This document shows positions 45,569 to 55,670 of a stretch of DNA of 64,000 bases, in pieces; positions within the stretch are counted from its first letter, which is position 1, and each line of letters opens with the position of its first letter. The notes under the pieces are model-generated. The model saw only the letters and a program-made list of their open reading frames with translations. It was not told where the DNA came from and ran no database searches. The stretch is taken from positions 240,348-304,347 of the forward strand of contig NZ_KB891885.1 of assembly GCF_000373585.1 (NCBI RefSeq), read 5' to 3'. The translations under genes were made by a program, and so were the position numbers. This DNA comes from Streptomyces sp. MspMP-M5. GTDB taxonomy: Bacteria; Actinomycetota; Actinomycetes; Streptomycetales; Streptomycetaceae.

Positions 45569-45756
45569 CGGCGTCATTTGCGGCGGGAAAGTGAAAGCGC
45601 AAAGACGCAAAGGCGCGGCGATAAGTTCCGGTGGAATTCCGGTCGAAATTCTGGCGTCATTGCGTATCGGCTATGAGCCGGGGGCGAGGCGGGAGAGGAG
45701 GGTGGAATATTCGCGCGGCTCCTCCTCCGCCTCGGCCCGATTCTGCGGAATTTCGG

Positions 45757-46155
45757 TCACGCGCAGAGAAGGACGATGAGTCCGTGACAGTCTTCGTCGC
45801 CTTCGCCGTCGTGGCCGCCGCGATTTCCGTGGCCGCCCAGGTGGCCCCGCTCAAGGAAGCCCCAGTCGCTGTCGCCCTCCTTTCGGGAACCGCCCTTGCC
45901 GGCACCGTGCTTGGAACCATCCTTGTCGGCACCGTGCTTGGAACCGCCCTTGTCGGCACCGTGCCCGTTGGACGGATCCGGGTTGGCGGACGTGGAGTGG
46001 TGACTGCCGGTGCCCCTGCCGCCGTTCGGGTCGGGCTTCCCGGCGGCGAGGGCGGCCGTCGGCGACGCCGCCGCGAGCGCGATGCCCAGGGCGGCACCGA
46101 CCGCGAATATTCGAGAAACGGATTTCTGCTGGCGATGCATTCGCGTTGTGTTCAT
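45757..46155 (-). CDS. Small low-complexity predicted secreted protein with tandem repeats
   Basis: 132 residues from ATG 46155 (MNTTRMHRQQKSVSRIF). A signal peptide follows (AVGAALGIALAAASPTAALA, cleavage near ALAA|G). The mature part is Gly/Lys/His/Asp-rich with three tandem copies of a nine-residue unit (GADKGGSKH, GADKDGSKH, GAGKGGSRK), encoded by 27-bp DNA repeats at about 45888-45968. It ends with DEDCHGLIVLLCA, containing two cysteines. No family is recognised. Coding is supported by the signal peptide; function is unknown. Confidence 0.55.
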   Translation of the reverse strand: MNTTRMHRQQKSVSRIFAVGAALGIALAAASPTAALAAGKPDPNGGRGTGSHHSTSANPDPSNGHGADKGGSKHGADKDGSKHGAGKGGSRKEGDSDWGFLERGHLGGHGNRGGHDGEGDEDCHGLIVLLCA

Positions 46156-46334
46156 GGAACCACCATGCACACGTCCGCGGTAGATTTCGCCTCGGAGGCG
46201 GCCAGTCGAGTGAAACGCGGGAATAGCGGAAATCCCGGGAATGGACTTCTTGGGTCGTCCCGATTTGCCCGGGTTCGGGTTTCTGGAATTTCCCGGGACG
46301 GGTCGGTTCGAATCGGGCCGGCGGGGCCGCCGGG

Positions 46335-46727
46335 TCAGCGGGTGGCGAAGGGCTGGTCGGTGGGGACGATCTCGCGGCCGAGGGGGAGCAGGGAGAGCGG
46401 GATCATCTTGAAGTTGGCGATGCCGAGCGGGATGCCGATGATCGTCACGCACTGGGCGACGCCGGTGACGATGTGGCCCAGGGCCAGCCACCAGCCGGCG
46501 AAGACGATCCAGATCACGTTGCCGATCGCCGAACCGGCGCCGGCGTCGTGGCGCTCCACGGTCGTCCGGCCGAACGGCCACAGGGCGTAGCCGGCGATAC
46601 GAAAGCTGGCAACGCCAAACGGAATGGTGATGATCAAGACGCAGCAGATGATCCCGGCGACGACGTAGCCGATCGCCATCCAGAGGCCGCTGAGGATCAG
46701 CCAGATGACGTTGAGGAGGAACTTCAT
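46335..46727 (-). CDS. YccF family inner membrane protein (DUF307)
   Basis: A 130-residue protein beginning MKFLLNVIWLILSGLWMAIG. It contains two copies of the YccF unit (NVIWLILSGLWMAIGYVVAG and NVIWIVFAGWWLALGHIVTG), each followed by a C-x-T-I/L-IIGIP or IITIPFG motif, giving four membrane segments. Function is unknown. ATG 46727 is preceded by GGAAGG. Confidence 0.9.
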   Translation of the reverse strand: MKFLLNVIWLILSGLWMAIGYVVAGIICCVLIITIPFGVASFRIAGYALWPFGRTTVERHDAGAGSAIGNVIWIVFAGWWLALGHIVTGVAQCVTIIGIPLGIANFKMIPLSLLPLGREIVPTDQPFATR

Positions 46728-46853
46728 GATCGGCAGCCTTCCAGGGCACATCGGCGAACGGTTCTGACCTGGTAGACGCGTCCACCGTCGCCAACCGTTG
46801 CGGCCGGAGTGCCGCAATCGGCCTTCTTTCAGTCTGCCGCGGGCCGGCCGTGC

Positions 46854-47723
46854 TCAGGAGGGGCGGTGGTGGCCGGCCATCTGCTCCAGGCGGGCGATGC
46901 GTTCGCGCATCGGAGGGTGGGTGGAGAAGAGGCGGGAGAGGCCCTCGCCGGGGCGGAACGGGTTGGCGATCATCATGTGGCCGGCGGTCTCCAGGCGGGG
47001 CTCGGGGGGCAGCGGGAGCTGCCGGGTGCCGATCTCCAGTTTGCGGAGCGCGGAGGCCAGGGCGAGCGGGTCGCCGGTGAGCCGGGCGCCGGAGGCGTCG
47101 GCCTGGTACTCGCGGGAGCGGCTGACGGCGAGCTGGATCAGCGAGGCCGCGACCGGGCCGAGGATCATGATCAGCAGCATGCCGACGATGCCGGGGCCCT
47201 CGTCGTCGTCGGAGCGGCCGACGGGGATCAGCCAGGCGAAGTTGACCAGGAACATCACGACCGAGGCCAGTGCGCCGGCCACGGAGGAGATGAGGATGTC
47301 GCGGTTGTAGACGTGGCTGAGCTCATGGCCGATGACGCCGCGCAGTTCGCGTTCGTCGAGGATCTTAAGGATGCCGTCGGTGCAGCAGACGGCGGCGTTG
47401 CGGGGGTTGCGGCCGGTGGCGAAGGCGTTGGGCGCCTGGGTCGGGGAGATGTAGAGCCGGGGCATGGGCCGGCGGGCGGCGGTCGAGAGCTCGCGGACCA
47501 TGCGGTAGAGCTGCGGGGCCTCGAACTCGCTGACCGGGCGGGCCCGCATCGCGCGCAGGGCGAGCTTGTCGCTGTTCCAGTAGGCGTAGGCGTTGGTGGC
47601 CAGTGCTACGAGGACGGCGATGATCAGGCCCGTCCGGCCGAAGAGGCTGCCGATGACGATGATGAGTGCGGACAGTCCCCCGAGGAGTACGGCGGTCCTG
47701 AGCCCGTTGTGCCGGCGGTGCAC
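46854..47723 (-). CDS. htpX: M48 family zinc metalloprotease HtpX
   Basis: Membrane protease for quality control of membrane proteins, active site on the cytoplasmic side. The 289-residue product has two N-terminal membrane helices, the catalytic HELSH (H133, E134, H137), two further hydrophobic segments (about 145-195) and the third zinc ligand E205 in [20 protein letters not shown] follows. Start GTG 47723 with TTGGAGGGC upstream. 153 nt after nuoN on the same strand, and the strong HtpX context next to a nuo operon is common in streptomycetes. Confidence 0.95.
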   Translation of the reverse strand: MHRRHNGLRTAVLLGGLSALIIVIGSLFGRTGLIIAVLVALATNAYAYWNSDKLALRAMRARPVSEFEAPQLYRMVRELSTAARRPMPRLYISPTQAPNAFATGRNPRNAAVCCTDGILKILDERELRGVIGHELSHVYNRDILISSVAGALASVVMFLVNFAWLIPVGRSDDDEGPGIVGMLLIMILGPVAASLIQLAVSRSREYQADASGARLTGDPLALASALRKLEIGTRQLPLPPEPRLETAGHMMIANPFRPGEGLSRLFSTHPPMRERIARLEQMAGHHRPS

Positions 47724-47876
47724 GGTACGCCCTCCAAGTGGTGCGGCAGGGGAACCCTTTGCTTCGTTTCTCCACTCTCCAGTGGACCCTTGCTCAACTG
47801 GTCAACGCGAGAGCGGCGGGGGTGGTTCCCCGGCGCGTGGCCGGCGGGGCCGGAGGGGGGCGGGCGGGGCCGGGCC

Positions 47877-49400
47877 CTAGAGGAGGGCGCCGGCGGCGAA
47901 GCGGAGGACGAGCTGGGGGGCGCCGGAGAGGGCGACGCCCAGCACGGTGGCGAGGGCCAGGGCGGTGGACAGGGCCGCCGGGATCGGGGCGCGGGGCTGC
48001 TCGGCGGGCTCGCCGGCCGGGGCCTCGGCGGGCCGGAAGAGGAGCGCGGTCCACTGGAGGTAGTAGTAGAGCGCGATCACGACGTTGACGGCCATGAGGA
48101 CCGCGAGCCAGCCCAGGCCGGCGTCGACCGCCGCCGAGAAGACCGTCACCTTGGCGAACAGCCCGATGATGCCCGGCGGCAGGCCCGCCAGGCACAGCAG
48201 GAAGAAGCCGAGGGCGAGCGCCACCAGGGGGCGGCGGTGGTAGAGGCCCCGGTAGTCGGCGAGGCGGTTGGCGGGGCTGGTGCGGGCCACCAGGGCGGCG
48301 ACGGCGAAGGCGCCGAGGTTCACCGCGGCGTACATCAGGGCGTAGGCGACGGTTGCGCCGATGGCGTGCGCGGGGTCGTGGGCGTAGCCGGCCGCGGCGA
48401 TCGGGACCAGCAGGTAGCCGGCCTGGCCGACGGAGGACCAGGCGAGCAGGCGGACGGCGCTGTGGGTGCGGGCCGGGTCCTGGCGGAGCGCGGCGGCGTT
48501 GCCGACGGTCATGGTGAGCGCGGCGAGCACGGCCAGCGCCGGACCCCAGACGTCCGCGTACGCGGGGAAGCCCTGGACGGTGACGAGGATCAGGCCGGAG
48601 AAGCCGACGGCCTTGCCGACCACGGAGAGGTACGCGGCGATCGGCAGCGGCGCGCCGACGTAGGTGTCGGGCACCCAGAAGTGGAAGGGGGCGGCGGCGG
48701 TCTTGAAGGCGAAGCCGACGAGGGTGAGGGCGACACCGGTGCCGGCCAGGGTGGCCAGGCGGGGATCCGGGAGGGCCGTCAGGGCGTGCGCCACCCGGGA
48801 GAGGTGGAGACTGCCGGTGGCGGCGTAGACGAAGCTGACGCCGAGGAGCATCACGGCGGTGGCGGCCACCGAGGAGAGGAAGAACTTCAGGGCCGCCTCG
48901 GAGGAGAGCCGGTCGCCGCGGCGCAGCCCGACCAGGGCGAAGGCGGGCAGCGAGGCGACCTCCAGGGCGATGACCAGGGTGGCCAGGTCGCGGGAGGCGG
49001 GCAGCAGGGCGGCGCCGGCCGCCGAGGACAGCAGCAGGAACCAGTACTCGCCCGCGGGCAGGTCGTGGTCCTTGATGGTGTCGATGGACAGCAGGGCCGT
49101 CAGGAGCGCGCCTGCGAGCACCAGGAACTGGATGACCAGGGTGAAGTGGTCGGCCACGTAGCTGCACGCGGCGGGGGTGCCCGTCAGGCAGAAGGTGCGG
49201 CGCCGGCCGTCCAGGAGGGGCAGCAGCAGGAGTGCGGCGGCGGCCAGGCCGGCGGTCGCGAACCAGCCCAGCAGGGGCTTGCGGGCGGCGGGCAGGAAGA
49301 GGTCGGCGACCAGCACGACCAGGGCGACGGCCGCGGCGAGGGTGGGCGGGGCGATGGCGAGCCAGTCGACGGACTGGACCAGCGAGAGGGCCTGGGTCAT
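47877..49400 (-). CDS. nuoN: NADH-quinone oxidoreductase subunit N-like
   Basis: A 507-residue antiporter-like subunit with 14 predicted membrane segments, including the conserved glutamate helix (LVIALEVASLPAFALVG), the lysine in FAFKTAAAPFHFWVPDTY and the TM7 region. It pumps protons or other cations in the membrane arm. ATG 49400 overlaps the nuoM stop (TGATG). Last gene of the operon. Confidence 0.95.
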   Translation of the reverse strand: MTQALSLVQSVDWLAIAPPTLAAAVALVVLVADLFLPAARKPLLGWFATAGLAAAALLLLPLLDGRRRTFCLTGTPAACSYVADHFTLVIQFLVLAGALLTALLSIDTIKDHDLPAGEYWFLLLSSAAGAALLPASRDLATLVIALEVASLPAFALVGLRRGDRLSSEAALKFFLSSVAATAVMLLGVSFVYAATGSLHLSRVAHALTALPDPRLATLAGTGVALTLVGFAFKTAAAPFHFWVPDTYVGAPLPIAAYLSVVGKAVGFSGLILVTVQGFPAYADVWGPALAVLAALTMTVGNAAALRQDPARTHSAVRLLAWSSVGQAGYLLVPIAAAGYAHDPAHAIGATVAYALMYAAVNLGAFAVAALVARTSPANRLADYRGLYHRRPLVALALGFFLLCLAGLPPGIIGLFAKVTVFSAAVDAGLGWLAVLMAVNVVIALYYYLQWTALLFRPAEAPAGEPAEQPRAPIPAALSTALALATVLGVALSGAPQLVLRFAAGALL

Positions 49401-51034
49401 CACTTGCCGCCTCCGAGGAGCTGCTGGACGGCCGGGTCGGTGAGGCCGAGGAGGGCCGCGGGCCACAGTCCGGCGAGGACGGTCAGGACGGCCAGGGGGC
49501 TCCAGGCCGCGTATTCGTAGCGCGCGAGGTCGGGGAGGGCGGGGGCCGGCCCGCCGGTGTCGTCAGGGCCGGTCGGGGCAGCCGGGCCGGTGGGACCGGT
49601 CGGGGCAGCTGCGGCCTTCAAGGTGCCGCCCATGCAGACCCGGCGGACGACCAGCAGGAGGTATGCGGCGGTCAGCAGGGTGCCGAGGCCGGCCAGGGCC
49701 ATGAACGTCAGGAACGCGGGGCGGCTGAGGCCGGCGGCGGGGTGGAAGGCGCCGAACATCGCCAGCATCTCGCCCCAGAAGCCGGCCAGTCCGGGCAGGC
49801 CCAGGGAGGCGACGGCGGCGAAGGCGAGGAGTCCGCCGAAGCGGGGGGCCCGGCCGTAGAGGGCGGCGCCGGTGGTGCCGGAGAGGGTGTCCAGGTCGGT
49901 GCTGCCCAGGCGGTCCTTGAGGCCGCCGACGAGGAAGAAGAGCAGGCCGGTGATCAGGCCGTGGGCGATGTTGGCGAACAGCGCGCCGTTGACGCCGGTG
50001 GGGGTCATGCTCGCGATGCCGAGCAGGACGAAGCCCATGTGGCCGACGGAGCTGTAGGCGATCAGGCGCTTGAGGTCTCCCCTGGCGCCGGTGCGGACGA
50101 GGGCGAGGCAGGCCAGCGAGCCGTAGACGATGCCGACGGCGGCCAGGGCGCCGAGGTAGGGCGCGAGGGTGTGCAGGCCGTCGGGGGTGATCGGCAGCGC
50201 GATCCGGACGAAGCCGTAGGTGCCCATCTTCAGCAGGACGCCGGCCAGCAGCACGGAGCCGGCGGTGGGGGCGGCGGTGTGCGCGTCCGGCAGCCAGCTG
50301 TGCAGCGGCCACATCGGGGACTTGACGGCCAGTCCGATGCCGACGGCGAGCACCGCGACGAGCTGGACGGTGTGGCTGAGCTGGGCTTTCGGGCCGTTGT
50401 CAGTGGCCAGTGCGACCATGTCGAAGGTGCCGGATTTCAGCCCGATGAGGAGGAGGCCGAGCAGCATGACGACCGAGCCGAGCAGCGTGTAGAGGATGAA
50501 CTTCCAGGCCGCCGCCTGCCTTCCGGCGCCGCCCCAGCGGGCGATGAGGAAGTACATCGGGATGAGGACCATCTCGAAGGCGAGGAAGAAGAGCATCAGG
50601 TCCAGGACGGCGAAGGTCGCCAGCGTGCCGGATTCCAGGACGAGGATCAGCGCCACGAATGCCTTGGGGGACGGGCCCGTTGGCATGTTGAAGTAGCTGT
50701 AGACGGCGCAGAGGAAGGTCAGCAGCGCGGTCAGGACGAGGAGGGGGAGCGAGATGCCGTCGACACCGAGGTGGACGCGGATGCCGAGGGCCGGAATCCA
50801 GCTGAGGTCGGTGGTGGCCTGCATACGCGCCGGGTGAGCGTGGTCGAAGCCGGCGGCCAGCGCGATCGTGGCGGCGAGCACCACGCCGGTGACGGTCACG
50901 CCGTGGCGCAGCACGGCCTGGTCGGGGTTCTTCCCCTTCAGGCCGGGCGGGGCAGGCAGCAGCGCGGCGAGGGCGCCGAGGAGCGGGAGGACGACGGCGC
51001 CCGCGAGGAGGAGCTGCAGGGCGGTGTGGTTCAC
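49400..51034 (-). CDS. nuoM: NADH-quinone oxidoreductase subunit M-like
   Basis: A 544-residue antiporter-like subunit; key residues are visible in FFLAFEMVLIPMYFLIARWG (TM5 glutamate) and VKSPMWPLHSWLPDAHTAAP (TM7 lysine). An acidic/proline insertion (GPTGPTGPAAPTGPDDTGGP) of about 30 residues follows TM14. 98 nt separate it from nuoL. Confidence 0.95.
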   Translation of the reverse strand: MNHTALQLLLAGAVVLPLLGALAALLPAPPGLKGKNPDQAVLRHGVTVTGVVLAATIALAAGFDHAHPARMQATTDLSWIPALGIRVHLGVDGISLPLLVLTALLTFLCAVYSYFNMPTGPSPKAFVALILVLESGTLATFAVLDLMLFFLAFEMVLIPMYFLIARWGGAGRQAAAWKFILYTLLGSVVMLLGLLLIGLKSGTFDMVALATDNGPKAQLSHTVQLVAVLAVGIGLAVKSPMWPLHSWLPDAHTAAPTAGSVLLAGVLLKMGTYGFVRIALPITPDGLHTLAPYLGALAAVGIVYGSLACLALVRTGARGDLKRLIAYSSVGHMGFVLLGIASMTPTGVNGALFANIAHGLITGLLFFLVGGLKDRLGSTDLDTLSGTTGAALYGRAPRFGGLLAFAAVASLGLPGLAGFWGEMLAMFGAFHPAAGLSRPAFLTFMALAGLGTLLTAAYLLLVVRRVCMGGTLKAAAAPTGPTGPAAPTGPDDTGGPAPALPDLARYEYAAWSPLAVLTVLAGLWPAALLGLTDPAVQQLLGGGK

Positions 51035-51132
51035 GGGTCAGGCCCTCCTCAGGGTTTCGGCTCCGGCGAGGCAGGCCACGAGGACTGTCGGCTGGGGGTG
51101 CGGGGGTCGGCCCGCGGAGGATCGCGGCACGG

Positions 51133-53130
51133 TCAGGCTCCCGTACCCGTGGCGACGAGGACGGCGGTGACGGCCAGTACGAGCGCGCCGCCCAGCAGCG
51201 CCCCGAGGTAGGTCTGCACGTTCCCGGTCTGGGCGCGGCGGACGGCGGCGCCCAGCCAGCGGGGGGCGGCGCCCGCGCCGCTGACGTAGGTGTCGACGAC
51301 CGCCCGGTCCAGGAAGCGGACGAGGGCCGCGGCCGCGCGGGTGGGCCGGACGAACAGCGCGGAGTAGACCGCGTCAAGGTGGAAGCCGACGGCCGCGTGG
51401 CGGTGCAGCGGGCCGAGCAGGAGCCGGCCGGGGTCGGCCGGGTCCGTGGCGCCGGCGGCGTCGCCGTAGGCCGGGGGGTGGGTGGCGATGGCGAGTTCCT
51501 CGGCGAGCGCGGGGGCGGCGTCCTCGACGACGGCGACGGCACCGATCGGGGCGCGGGCGGCGCGGGCGCTGGTGTGGCGCCAGGCGGCGTAGGTGATCAG
51601 GCCGCCGACGAGGGCGGCACCGGTGCCGAGCACGGAGGTGGTGGCGGTCGGTTCGAGCGAGCGCCCGTCGAACCACGCGGGCAGCAGGGGGGCGGTCAGG
51701 CCGAAGCCGACGGTGGGGACGAAGAGCACCCACAGGGTGGCGGTCATGGCGAGCGGCTGGCGACCGTGATCCGGGATCTCCGGCCCGGTGCCGCGGAAGG
51801 CCAGCAGCCACAGCCGGGTGGCGTAGGCGGCGGTGAGGAGGGCGGTGAGCAGGCCGGAGACCAGGACGGTCCAGCCGGCGACGCCGGGGACGCCGGCCGC
51901 GTGGCCGGTGGCGGCGTGCTCGGCGGCGCCCAGGACGGCTTCCTTGGAGAAGAAGCCGGCGAACGGCGGGATCGCGGCGAGCGCGAGCAGGGCGACGGCC
52001 AGCGTCCAGGCGGCGTCCGGGACGCGCCGGGCCAGCCCGCTCATACGGGACATGGCGGCCAGCGAGTTGGTGCCCGCGGCGTGGATGACCACGCCCGCGC
52101 CGAGGAAGAGGAGAGCCTTGAACGCGCCGTGCGCCAGGAGGTGGAAGACGGCGGCACCGCGGTCGCCGACGGCCAGCGCGCCGGTCATGTAGCCGAGCTG
52201 GCCGACGGTCGAGTAGGCCAGCACCCGTTTGATGTCGTCCTGGGCCAGCGCGGCCAGGGCGGAGCCGACCATGGTCACCGCGGCCACGACGGCGAGCACG
52301 ACCAGCGCCGCGGCGGAGGCGGCGAAGACCGGGAGGAGGCGGGCGACGACGTACACACCGGCGGCGACCATCGTCGCGGCGTGGATCAGCGCGGAGACCG
52401 GCGTCGGGCCGGCCATCGCGTCCGGGAGCCAGGTGTGCAGCGGGAACTGCGCCGACTTGCCGGCGACGCCGGCCAGCAGCAGCAGTGCGATCAGTGTCGG
52501 GTGGTGCAGCCCGTCGCGGGCGACATGGCCCAGGATGCCGGTGATCCGGAAGGTCCCGGTGTCGGCGGCCAGCGCGAAGATGCCGAAGAGGAAGGGGACG
52601 TCGCCGAGCTTGGTGACGAGGAACGCCTTGAGGGACGCGACGCGGGCGACCTCGGTCTCCCAGTAGTGGCCGACGAGGAAGTACGAGCAGATGCCCATCA
52701 CTTCCCAGCCGACCAGCAGCACCATCAGGTCGCCGGTGTAGACGACCAGCAGCATCGCGGAGGTGAAGAGCGAGACCAGCGCGGCGTAGGACGGGTAGCG
52801 CGGATCGTCGCGCAGATACGCCGTGGAGTAGATCTGCACACAGGTCGCCACGACGCCGACGAGGACGCCGATCAGCGCGGCGAAGCCGTCGATGTGCAGC
52901 GCCAGGTCGATCGGGAGGGAGCCGGTCGGGGTGAGCCGGGTGGCGACGTCGGTGGCCGGTCCGCCGCCCTGGCCGACGGCGACGGCGACGGTCAGCACGG
53001 CCGCGGCGAGCGTCGGCAGTACCGCCAACGGCCGGACGAAGCCGGGCGAGCGGCGCCCCAGGAGGAGGCCGGCGACGGCCCCGAGGAAGGGCAGCAGGGG
53101 GACGAGTACGGCGGTGGTCGTGAGCGTCAC
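51133..53130 (-). CDS. nuoL: NADH-quinone oxidoreductase subunit L-like
   Basis: A 665-residue antiporter-like subunit with the largest set of TMs, the TM5 glutamate ([20 protein letters not shown]), the TM7 lysine ([20 protein letters not shown]) and the C-terminal lateral helix region. ATG 53130 overlaps the nuoK stop by four bases. Confidence 0.95.
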   Translation of the reverse strand: MTLTTTAVLVPLLPFLGAVAGLLLGRRSPGFVRPLAVLPTLAAAVLTVAVAVGQGGGPATDVATRLTPTGSLPIDLALHIDGFAALIGVLVGVVATCVQIYSTAYLRDDPRYPSYAALVSLFTSAMLLVVYTGDLMVLLVGWEVMGICSYFLVGHYWETEVARVASLKAFLVTKLGDVPFLFGIFALAADTGTFRITGILGHVARDGLHHPTLIALLLLAGVAGKSAQFPLHTWLPDAMAGPTPVSALIHAATMVAAGVYVVARLLPVFAASAAALVVLAVVAAVTMVGSALAALAQDDIKRVLAYSTVGQLGYMTGALAVGDRGAAVFHLLAHGAFKALLFLGAGVVIHAAGTNSLAAMSRMSGLARRVPDAAWTLAVALLALAAIPPFAGFFSKEAVLGAAEHAATGHAAGVPGVAGWTVLVSGLLTALLTAAYATRLWLLAFRGTGPEIPDHGRQPLAMTATLWVLFVPTVGFGLTAPLLPAWFDGRSLEPTATTSVLGTGAALVGGLITYAAWRHTSARAARAPIGAVAVVEDAAPALAEELAIATHPPAYGDAAGATDPADPGRLLLGPLHRHAAVGFHLDAVYSALFVRPTRAAAALVRFLDRAVVDTYVSGAGAAPRWLGAAVRRAQTGNVQTYLGALLGGALVLAVTAVLVATGTGA

Positions 53131-53522
53131 GCGGTGGCCTCCGCCCCGGTGTCCGGCTGCGGCTGCCGCGCCCCGGCCGCACCGGCCGGGCTTCCCGGAC
53201 CGGACGGTCCGGCCGGCTGCTCGGCGAGGTCGCGGAGCCGGTCGATGTCGGAGCTGCCGCGGTTGCGGTAGACGAGCAGCACGATCGCCAGGCCGATGCC
53301 GATCTCGGCGGCGGCGACGGCGATGGTGAAGAGGGTGAGTGCCTGGCCGGCGTGCAGGGTGTCGCGCAGCCAGGCGTCGAAGGCGACGAGGTTGAGGTTG
53401 ACGGCGTTGAGCATCAGCTCGACGGACATCAGCACCAGGATCGCGTTGCGGCGCGCGAGCACGCCGTACAGGCCGGTGCAGAAGAGGAGGACGGCGAGGA
53501 CCGCCGGGTACGCGAGATGCAT
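53127..53522 (-). CDS. nuoK: NADH-quinone oxidoreductase subunit K-like
   Basis: A 131-residue protein with three membrane spans, including the conserved [16 protein letters not shown] with the essential membrane glutamate and the second glutamate in [11 protein letters not shown]. The C-terminal about 35 residues are Gly/Pro/Ala-rich and not conserved. ATG overlaps the nuoJ stop by one base. Confidence 0.95.
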   Translation of the reverse strand: MHLAYPAVLAVLLFCTGLYGVLARRNAILVLMSVELMLNAVNLNLVAFDAWLRDTLHAGQALTLFTIAVAAAEIGIGLAIVLLVYRNRGSSDIDRLRDLAEQPAGPSGPGSPAGAAGARQPQPDTGAEATA

Positions 53523-54112
53523 CAGTGCCGCCCCTCCCCCGCGGCCGGGGGCGTGGTCTCGGCGGCGCCCTTCGCGCCGCCGCCCCGCCGGGAGAGCACG
53601 ATCGCGCCGACGAGCGCGGCGAGCAGCAGGACGGAGAGCGCCTCGAAGGGCAGCACCCAGTAGCGGAAGAGGCTGTTGCCGGAGGCCGCGGCGGAGCCCT
53701 GGGCGGCCCCGTCGAGGTCGATCCAGGTGGCGCGGAAGGCGTCGACGACGACCCAGACCAGGGCCGCGGCCGAGGCGCCGGCCACCGTCAGCGCGGCCCA
53801 GCGGTTGCCCGAGTCGGCGTCCGGGGACGGCCCGATGGGCGCCTTGGTCAGCATCAGCCCGAAGAGCAGCAGCACGACCACCGATCCGACGTAGATCAGC
53901 ACCTGCACCCAGGCGATGAACTCGGCGGTGAGCAGGAGGTACTCCACGGCGATCCCGCCGAGGGCGACCACCAGCCAGAGGGCGGCGTGCACCAGCTGGC
54001 GGGAGCCGACGGTCATCAGTGCCGCGCCGAGGGTGGCGATGCCGACGAGGACGAAGGCGATCTCGACGCCGGTGGGCGAGAGGAAGCCGTGGCTTGCGGC
54101 GGCGAGCGTCAC
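53522..54112 (-). CDS. nuoJ: NADH-quinone oxidoreductase subunit J-like
   Basis: A 196-residue protein with five predicted membrane helices and the conserved [20 protein letters not shown] (the pi-bulge helix). It starts at GTG 54112, four bases before the nuoI stop ends (GTGA), with AAGGGGGAGGG upstream. Confidence 0.93.
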   Translation of the reverse strand: MTLAAASHGFLSPTGVEIAFVLVGIATLGAALMTVGSRQLVHAALWLVVALGGIAVEYLLLTAEFIAWVQVLIYVGSVVVLLLFGLMLTKAPIGPSPDADSGNRWAALTVAGASAAALVWVVVDAFRATWIDLDGAAQGSAAASGNSLFRYWVLPFEALSVLLLAALVGAIVLSRRGGGAKGAAETTPPAAGEGRH

Positions 54113-54705
54113 GTTCCCTCCCCCTTGTCGGTGTCGGCGGTCTGCTGTTCCTGTGCGGCGGCGGCCTCTTGGGCGGCGAGCTTGTCCGCGGTCTTGCGGG
54201 CGGCGGCGATCTCCTTGGGCTCCTCGGCCGCCGGGTCCGGCGCGGGCGGCTCGGGCACCGTCCACATCCACTCGCGCAGCTTGTCGCGTTCGTGGGTCAG
54301 CTCGCGGATGTCGGTCTCGGCGTACTCGAACTCCGGCGACCAGAACAGCGCGTCGAAGGGGCAGACCTCGATGCAGATCCCGCAGTACATGCACAGCGCG
54401 AAGTCGATCGCGAAGCGGTCCAGGACGTTGCGGCTGCGCTCCCGGCCCCCGGGGGCGGCCGGCGGCACCGTCTCCTTGTGGGAGTCGATGTAGATGCACC
54501 AGTCGGGGCACTCGCGGGCGCACAGCATGCAGACCGTGCAGTTCTCCTCGAACAGCCCGATGACGCCGCGGGTGCGCGGCGCGAGGTCGGGCTGGACGTC
54601 CGGGTACTGCGCGGTGACGGACTTCCGCGTCATCGTCCGGAGCGTGACGGCCAGGCCCTTGGCGAGGCCGCTGCCGGGCCAGCCTTTTTTCTTCTCGGGG
54701 GCCAT
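54109..54705 (-). CDS. nuoI: NADH-quinone oxidoreductase subunit I-like ferredoxin
   Basis: A 198-residue peripheral-arm protein with two complete 4Fe-4S sites: [12 protein letters not shown] and [12 protein letters not shown]. It carries electrons to the N2 cluster in NuoB. The C-terminal 45 residues are Ala/Glu/Gln-rich. ATG overlaps the nuoH stop by one base. Confidence 0.95.
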   Translation of the reverse strand: MAPEKKKGWPGSGLAKGLAVTLRTMTRKSVTAQYPDVQPDLAPRTRGVIGLFEENCTVCMLCARECPDWCIYIDSHKETVPPAAPGGRERSRNVLDRFAIDFALCMYCGICIEVCPFDALFWSPEFEYAETDIRELTHERDKLREWMWTVPEPPAPDPAAEEPKEIAAARKTADKLAAQEAAAAQEQQTADTDKGEGT

Positions 54706-55670
54706 CAGGAGATCACCACCTTGACGACGCCGGTGAGGGCGATCTGGGCGAGGGCGAGCGGGATCAGGACCGTCCAGGCGAGCTTCTGCAGCTGGTCCTC
54801 GCGCAGCCGCGGGTAGGTGACCCGCAGCCAGATGACGACGAAGCTCAAGCCCACGGTCTTGACCAGCGTCCACAGCCAGCCCAGGCCATCGGCGCCGAAC
54901 GGGCCGTGCCAGCCGCCCAGGAAGAGGACCGCGGTCAGCGCGCTGAGCACGACGATGCCGGCGTACTCGGCGAGCAGGAAGAGCGCGAAGCGCAGTCCGG
55001 TGTACTCGGTGTACGCGCCGAAGATGATCTCCGAGTCGGCGACCGGCATGTCGAACGGCGGCCGCTGGAGCTCGGCGAGGCCGGCGGTGAAGAACACCAC
55101 CCCGCCGACGATCTGCCACGGCACCCACCACCAGTGGAAGGCGCCGAGGATGCCGGGCAGCGAGAGGGTGCCGGCGGCCATTGCAACGGACGCGGCGGCC
55201 AGCAGCATCGGCAGTTCGTAGGCGAGCAGCTGCGCGGCCGTCCGCAGACCGCCGAGCAGGGAGAACTTGTTCGCCGACGCCCAGCCCGCCATCAGGGAGC
55301 CGAGCACGCCGACGCCCATCACGGCGAGCACGAAGAAGATCCCGGCGTCCAGGGCCTGCCCGACGGCGTTGCCCGGCCCGATCGGGATGGCGACCAGGAC
55401 CAGGAGGTACGGCAGCAGCGCGACCGCGGGCGCGAGCTGGAAGATCCGCCGGTCGGCGCCGGCCGGGACGACGTCCTCCTTCTGCGCGAACTTCACGCCG
55501 TCGGCGACCAGCTGCGCCCAGCCGTGGAACCCGCCGGCGTACATGGGGCCGAGGCGGCCCTGCATGTGGGCCATGACCTTGTGCTCGGTCTGGCCGATCA
55601 CCAGCGGGAAGACCAGGAAGACGACGAAGACGGCGAGCAGGCGCAGCGCCAGGGCGAGGGTGTCGCTCAC
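54705..55670 (-). CDS. nuoH: NADH-quinone oxidoreductase subunit H-like
   Basis: A 321-residue, eight-helix subunit at the quinone-chamber base, with the family signature [16 protein letters not shown] and [13 protein letters not shown]. The start is GTG 55670, overlapping the nuoC stop by four bases (GTGA), with GAAGGAGGC upstream. Confidence 0.94.
   Translation of the reverse strand: MSDTLALALRLLAVFVVFLVFPLVIGQTEHKVMAHMQGRLGPMYAGGFHGWAQLVADGVKFAQKEDVVPAGADRRIFQLAPAVALLPYLLVLVAIPIGPGNAVGQALDAGIFFVLAVMGVGVLGSLMAGWASANKFSLLGGLRTAAQLLAYELPMLLAAASVAMAAGTLSLPGILGAFHWWWVPWQIVGGVVFFTAGLAELQRPPFDMPVADSEIIFGAYTEYTGLRFALFLLAEYAGIVVLSALTAVLFLGGWHGPFGADGLGWLWTLVKTVGLSFVVIWLRVTYPRLREDQLQKLAWTVLIPLALAQIALTGVVKVVIS

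Noticed and set aside
46809..49520. 903-codon plus-strand frame opposite htpX and nuoN
   Set aside because: Antisense; Gly/Glu/Gln-rich translation typical of high-GC shadows.
49232..53271. Long plus-strand frames (659 and 630 codons) opposite nuoM and nuoL
   Set aside because: Antisense shadows of membrane subunits; no independent start signals.
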